The translations under genes and the position numbers were made by a program. A DNA stretch of 64,000 nt from Notospermus geniculatus (taxonomy: Eukaryota > Nemertea > Pilidiophora > Heteronemertea > Lineidae), in the NCBI GenBank assembly GCA_002633025.1, contig NMRB01000997.1, forward strand, positions 121,116-185,115, given 5' to 3'. Positions 60,143 to 64,000 of this stretch are shown here, in pieces (positions within the stretch are counted from its first letter, which is position 1; every line of letters starts with the position of its first letter). The notes beneath the pieces were generated by a model. The model did not search any database and had not been told where the DNA came from. It was given only the letters and a program-made list of their open reading frames with translations.

Positions 60143-60270
60143 ATGGCGATCACCCTGTACCACTCTCCAGCCATACCGTCAGAATCGTTGCCAAGATGTT
60201 GGGTGTCGATCTTCGGTTACATGAGATTTCGGTCAATAAAGGGGAACAGATGACAGAAGAATTTCTCAAG
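60143..60270 (+). pseudogene. Broken duplicate of GST exon 1
   Basis: Matches the real first exon at 60650-60790 and keeps the ATG, the donor (AAG/GTAGGA) and most codons (VRIVAKMLGVDLRL in the shifted frame). It has lost 13 bases after the first seven codons, putting the ATG out of frame. The duplicated unit starts upstream near 59935 and includes the promoter-proximal sequence. Confidence 0.85.
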
Positions 60271-60581
60271 GTAGGACTTACTTCGTGGAACTTTTGGACT
60301 GAAAATGGTGTCTGAAGGTCAAAATGACCAGATTAGCTCTGAAGTTCACTTTTCAAACTCGGTGAATGTTTAGTAAACTCTGGCTTACCAATCGTTATTG
60401 ATCAAATGTATGTATTCTTACAGATTATTCATGACATCACTTTAATATTTATGTTTCTGATTGTGACGATCCCTACATTGACCCCTAATTGTTTGTCTCC
60501 TGTGTTGAAAGTCATCTTTAACCTATTTGTCCGATAGACCGATACAGGAGAAAATTCCGATCATAGAAAGTTTTGTCAGAG

Positions 60582-60620
60582 CTTGGAGGAATAAAATTTG
60601 AGAGGTTTTATTCCTCCAAG
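60582..60620. repeat. Perfect 15-bp-arm hairpin just before GST start
   Basis: CTTGGAGGAATAAAA and TTTTATTCCTCCAAG surround a 9-base loop, 30 bases upstream of the ATG. It is absent from the broken duplicate, so it was inserted after, or lost before, the duplication. Confidence 0.9.
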
Positions 60621-60649
60621 GACAGACAGCGTAAACAGTCCGAGATATC

Positions 60650-62829
60650 ATGGCGATCACCCTGTACCACTGCCCAGGGAGTGCCCCCTGCCATACCGTC
60701 AGAATCGTTGCTCGGATGTTGGGTGTCGACCTTCGGTTAAACAGGATTTGCATCACTGAAGGGGAACAAATGAAAGAAGAGTTTCTCAAGGTAGGTTTTA
60801 CTCAGTGCAAATTTGCTCTCAAGTTCGGTGTCCTTATAATTAATAGAGAGGTGTCCTCGTCAGTCCTGGTATGGAGATGTCCGCTAAGAGAGGTTCCACT
60901 GTGTATAGGCTACTTTTTGTCGCACCACAAAATCCCAAACTCTTGTCAGCCTGATTGCGTTGAACCACCCATCATTGGATTCGTTGGGTCCTGGACTCCT
61001 CTTCACACCACACGGACTCAAGGCAGGCTGAACGTAATGACGTCACTTCCTGTTTCAGATCAATCCCCTCCACACTGTCCCGACGATCGTTGATGGTGAC
61101 TTCATCTTGTGTGAAAGGTAAGCTATGGATCCCGAGAGCACAGAGGAAGAGATTGACGAAATCGGTCCCTTGGCAGTGGTGACTCGTGTTTTCCCGACAA
61201 ATATTGCACGAATGACAGTATCTTTAATTCACATTTCATTGCCATTTCAGCCGAGCTATCGTAACCTATCTTTGTGACCAGTATCCTAAAGGCGACATTA
61301 GTGCAGCCCTTTATCCGCGGGATCCCAAAAAGAGGGCCCAGATAACCAAGTGGCTTGTCTACGGTGCGGAGAAAACCTTTTTAAAAGTCCTAGATTACGT
61401 TGTAAGTTGTTTGTTTTCCTACGGCATCAGTTATTTAGGGCCTAGTGACTTGAAACACGATCTTTTCTCTGAAAAACTCGATCTTTTAGCATTATAACGC
61501 GATCTTTTTCGTTACGTCGCGATTTCTTTCGTTATGACGCTATCTTTTTCCGTTATGACGCTACGTTTTCCGTTATGACGCTATCTTTTTCCGTTATGAC
61601 GCTATCTTTTTCCGTTATGACGCTATCTTTTCCGTTATGATGTGATCTTTTCCGTTATGACGTGATCTTTTCTCGTTATAAGGGGTGGTTCATACTCCGT
61701 CCGGATTTTACGCCGACTATGATCAATTTCAGTGTGTGTGCACATTCACGTCGTGGAAACCTGCGATCAGTTTCATGCGCTTGACGGTCCGCGAGCGAGT
61801 ATGAATTAGCCCTAACGCTATTTTTTCTCGTTATGACGTGACGATCTTTTCTCGATAAAACGCGGTCTTTTCTCGTATGACGCTATCTTTTCATCGTCAA
61901 TGTGCGCATAGGTTTAAGGCTGATTCATACTCCGTCCGGATTTTGCGCCGACTATGATCAATTTCACTGCGTGTGCACATTCACGTCGTGGAAACCTGCG
62001 ATCAGTTTCATGCGCTTGACGGTCCGCAAGCGAGTATGAATCAGCCCTTATAATACATCCCACGACATTTGTGTGTGTTCGTCCCGCCCCGACCCGCAAT
62101 AATCTTATTACCTAAGGCTGCTTTTCCACGAGACGTTTGCGGACGCGGTTTCGGTGGCGGGAGCGGGTGCGGGTGAAACAACTAAAGGGAAATACGTTGG
62201 ATCGATTTTTTCCACCCACGCCCGCAAACGCCTCGTGGAAAAAGCAGCTTTACATACAAGGGCATAAAGAAGTTTGAATGGATTTTGACGGTGGGGGGGT
62301 GGGGGGCTTCTCTCGTTGAATAAGTGTTGTACTACGTGGAAGTGATATGTGGTGTCGCTGGACGACGGACCTTGTCTATTTGTTTGTTCAAGATTCGGCC
62401 GCAAGTGAGATCCGACCATCAGACAAATGAACGCAATGTGCGACACAACACGCGGCCTCTGTCCCACCACCTACGAAAATGTTGTCTGTCACGTGACATA
62501 AAACTCCACCCACTCTGTTTTTACAGATGCCTCACTGGTTCCTAAAACAGCCGACAGATGAAGCCAGGAAGGCGATGGAGGAGAACTTTGACGTCCTGGA
62601 CAAAATCTTGAAGGGGACGAAATACCTGACGGGTGACACACTGACCCTGGCTGATATTTCCCTCCGCTGTAGCATCGGACAACTGGATTACACCCACTAC
62701 ACCATTCTGGGGAGAAAGAACCTCCAAGACTGGATGAGGAGAGTGGATGCTGTCCCAGAGAGGAAAGCAATCCGAAAGGATTTCCTTGAATATCTTGATC
62801 AATGCAGAAAAAATGGCGAAATTATGTAG
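60650..62829 (+). CDS. Glutathione S-transferase (theta/delta-like)
   Basis: Cytosolic enzyme that conjugates glutathione to electrophiles. Exons: 60650-60790, 61059-61117, 61251-61401, 62527-62829; the phases join to 217 residues, normal for the family. The N-terminal thioredoxin-like domain has MAITLYHCPGSAPCHTVRIV (catalytic Ser/Cys region), TVPTIVDGD (cis-Pro) and CESRAIVTYL with the glutathione-binding Glu-Ser pair. The C-terminal helical domain has LTGDTLTLADISL, the conserved N-capping/folding motif. Theta and delta classes differ little at this level, so I give no symbol. An ABCC-type exporter of glutathione conjugates lies about 7.6 kb away. Confidence 0.9.
61495..61680. repeat. ~20-bp minisatellite in GST intron 3
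   Basis: Units of CCGTTATGACGCTATCTTTT repeat about eight times with variation; a few more follow at 61815-61895. Confidence 0.9.
61681..62048. mobile_element. Two MITEs of one family in GST intron 3
   Basis: 61681-61813 and 61916-62047 are about 92% alike. Both have ends GGTTCATACTCCGTCCGGAT or GATTCATACTCCGTCCGGAT and inverse CGAGTATGAAT..GCCC. Both sit in the same orientation within the minisatellite. Confidence 0.85.
62113..62252. mobile_element. 140-bp MITE, same family as 53545
   Basis: Ends AAGGCTGCTTTTCCACGAGA and the inverse CTCGTGGAAAAAGCAGCTT, flanked by TA-rich target. Interior GCGGTTTCGGTGGCGGGAGC is shared with 53545-53701. Confidence 0.85.
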
Positions 62830-62875
62830 AAACTGCCATCTTGGAGGATACTGACTCCTCCAAGCTGCCATCAAG

Positions 62876-62990
62876 TGACATCCTCCCACAGCAGGGGTTT
62901 TTACCTCGCTCCTCTTTATCCGCTCACACAAACTTTGTGTGGAGTGTATGAAGAGGAACGAGACCAAGGCCCTGCTGTGGGAGGATGTCA
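62876..62990. mobile_element. Palindromic MITE, best copy of GGGAGGATG family
   Basis: A 115-bp foldback: TGACATCCTCCCACAGCAGG pairs with CCTGCTGTGGGAGGATGTCA, and the centre CACACAAACTTTGTGTG is itself a palindrome. It lies 47 bases after the GST stop. Diverged copies: about 4437-4502, 22365-22421, 32697-32789, 46993-47082, 58023-58107. Confidence 0.88.
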
Positions 62991-64000
62991 AGTGAAGAAT
63001 GGTGGCCATATGCTGTCATTTGATTGGTTGCTTGTAAGACGGAATTTGCAAAGGCTCCGACTCACAGTGAGGCTCCCAGCAGGTGTGGATCCAGAGGGGG
63101 CACCCTGGGCCACGCCTCCCCTTTTAGCCAACAAATCTGTAAAATTGACCGTGAAATACTGGAATTTGGCACAAATTTCAATGTTCCTAGCACAGGGAGC
63201 CCCATTCTTCCGAAATCCTGGATCCGCCCCTGCTTAACCAGAGGTCTCTGCTCACCGAGGTACTTGTTCACAGAACTAGGCCTAGTAAAGAAAAGATTAC
63301 CTGAGTTCTAGCAACTTTTTATTGTATTCTTTGGTACAGCAGACACAACAATTGTGCATAATATCGGTACAATTTGACGACAACTATGACAAAATGAACA
63401 CAAGTGATGACTTGTCTGTGGTATTATATACCGAGGGTGAGAATCAACTGAAGAAAAACAAAATCTTATGCTTAGTTAGCCCAACACTAGCGATTGTCAT
63501 GACCCCCCCCCCCCACACACATCTCTAAGCTATAGTGAAAATAATGTTACTGGTCTGATTCCAACCAAGTCGTTTTCACAAATTAAAGTCTGTGAATCAT
63601 ATCCACTGATTAACTTATCATTTAATACCACCCGAGGGTGCGATTTATGTCAACATTCAAAATGACACAGAAGATTCTGATCCAGGCTGAGATTTAAACT
63701 ATCAATTTTCTCATCTATGGTAATATTTGATCCATTAAAATAGAAACGTAAAAATAAGTTAGGACATCAATCGTTTTCTATCTTGGTTTCATAACTTGTA
63801 TCATGATGTGCTCACTGAGCAAATCCTGTGTGGGAGCCAATCATTGTCATGTTATACACAAACCAACTTGTCTGTTGAAACTTGATGATTAAGACTGCCC
63901 CCCATCTCAATGGGGTGGTCTTCTTTGTTCACTAAATGGTCCTGCTGCTGAGGTGAAAGGATCCTATCATCCTGCGTCCAGCCTAACACATTCTCTATAT
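62991..64000. other. GST 3' flank, no further gene seen
   Basis: 63080-63235 is a diverged member of the 4.6-5.2 kb repeat family (CGAAATCCTGGATCCGCCCC). A C-run with CA repeats lies near 63505-63525. The remainder is AT-rich with no ORF of note. Confidence 0.6.

Overview
This is a gene-bearing stretch of a eukaryotic nuclear genome. The genes are split into many short exons with GT/AG introns. The introns are full of foldback (MITE-like) elements, a tRNA-derived SINE family and minisatellites. Gene content, a heterozygous-looking duplication and the very frequent TAGGCCTA-type motif suggest a marine invertebrate, possibly a deuterostome such as an echinoderm, hemichordate or amphioxus. I cannot name the species.

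Layout. Positions 1-6.8 kb hold repeats and no gene I can support. On the + strand, 6840-16007 encodes a complete TBL3/UTP13-type WD40 protein (small-subunit processome) in 16 exons, plus a near-identical in-frame duplicate of exon 5. On the - strand, 53046 down to 17386 encodes a full-length ABCC1/MRP1-like transporter. I could join 29 exons in phase into a 1568-residue frame with TMD0, TMD1, NBD1, TMD2 and NBD2. Most of that gene is present twice. Exons 3-29 form an intact set (copy 1, 17.4-34.9 kb), and a second set of exons 3-27 (copy 2, 35.6-49.3 kb) lies between exon 2 and copy 1. Copy 2 lacks exon 21, half of exon 20, exon 26 and part of exon 27, and contains a single unresolved base (n) at 35731. 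A tRNA-Arg(UCU) gene sits in an ABCC intron and is present in both copies.

On the - strand, 58310-55451 holds the first three exons and the last exon of a nicotinic-type Cys-loop receptor. Its middle exons are missing around another single n (56211). On the + strand, 60650-62829 encodes a complete four-exon theta/delta-type glutathione S-transferase, preceded by a broken duplicate of its first exon. The GST and the MRP-type exporter would fit together in detoxification (conjugation and export), but their adjacency may be chance.

The most informative feature is the pair of ABCC copies. Comparing them gives empty and filled sites for about seven insertions, so target-site duplications (TTAA, TATTA, TTA, TAA, AGTCAGA) can be read directly. 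Matching exon lengths and mostly silent differences in the exons compared suggest that copy 2 is the other allele placed in tandem by the assembler, or a very recent duplication. I saw no CRISPR array, operon, virus or obvious new molecular system. The novelty lies in the repeat biology and the exon-boundary duplications.
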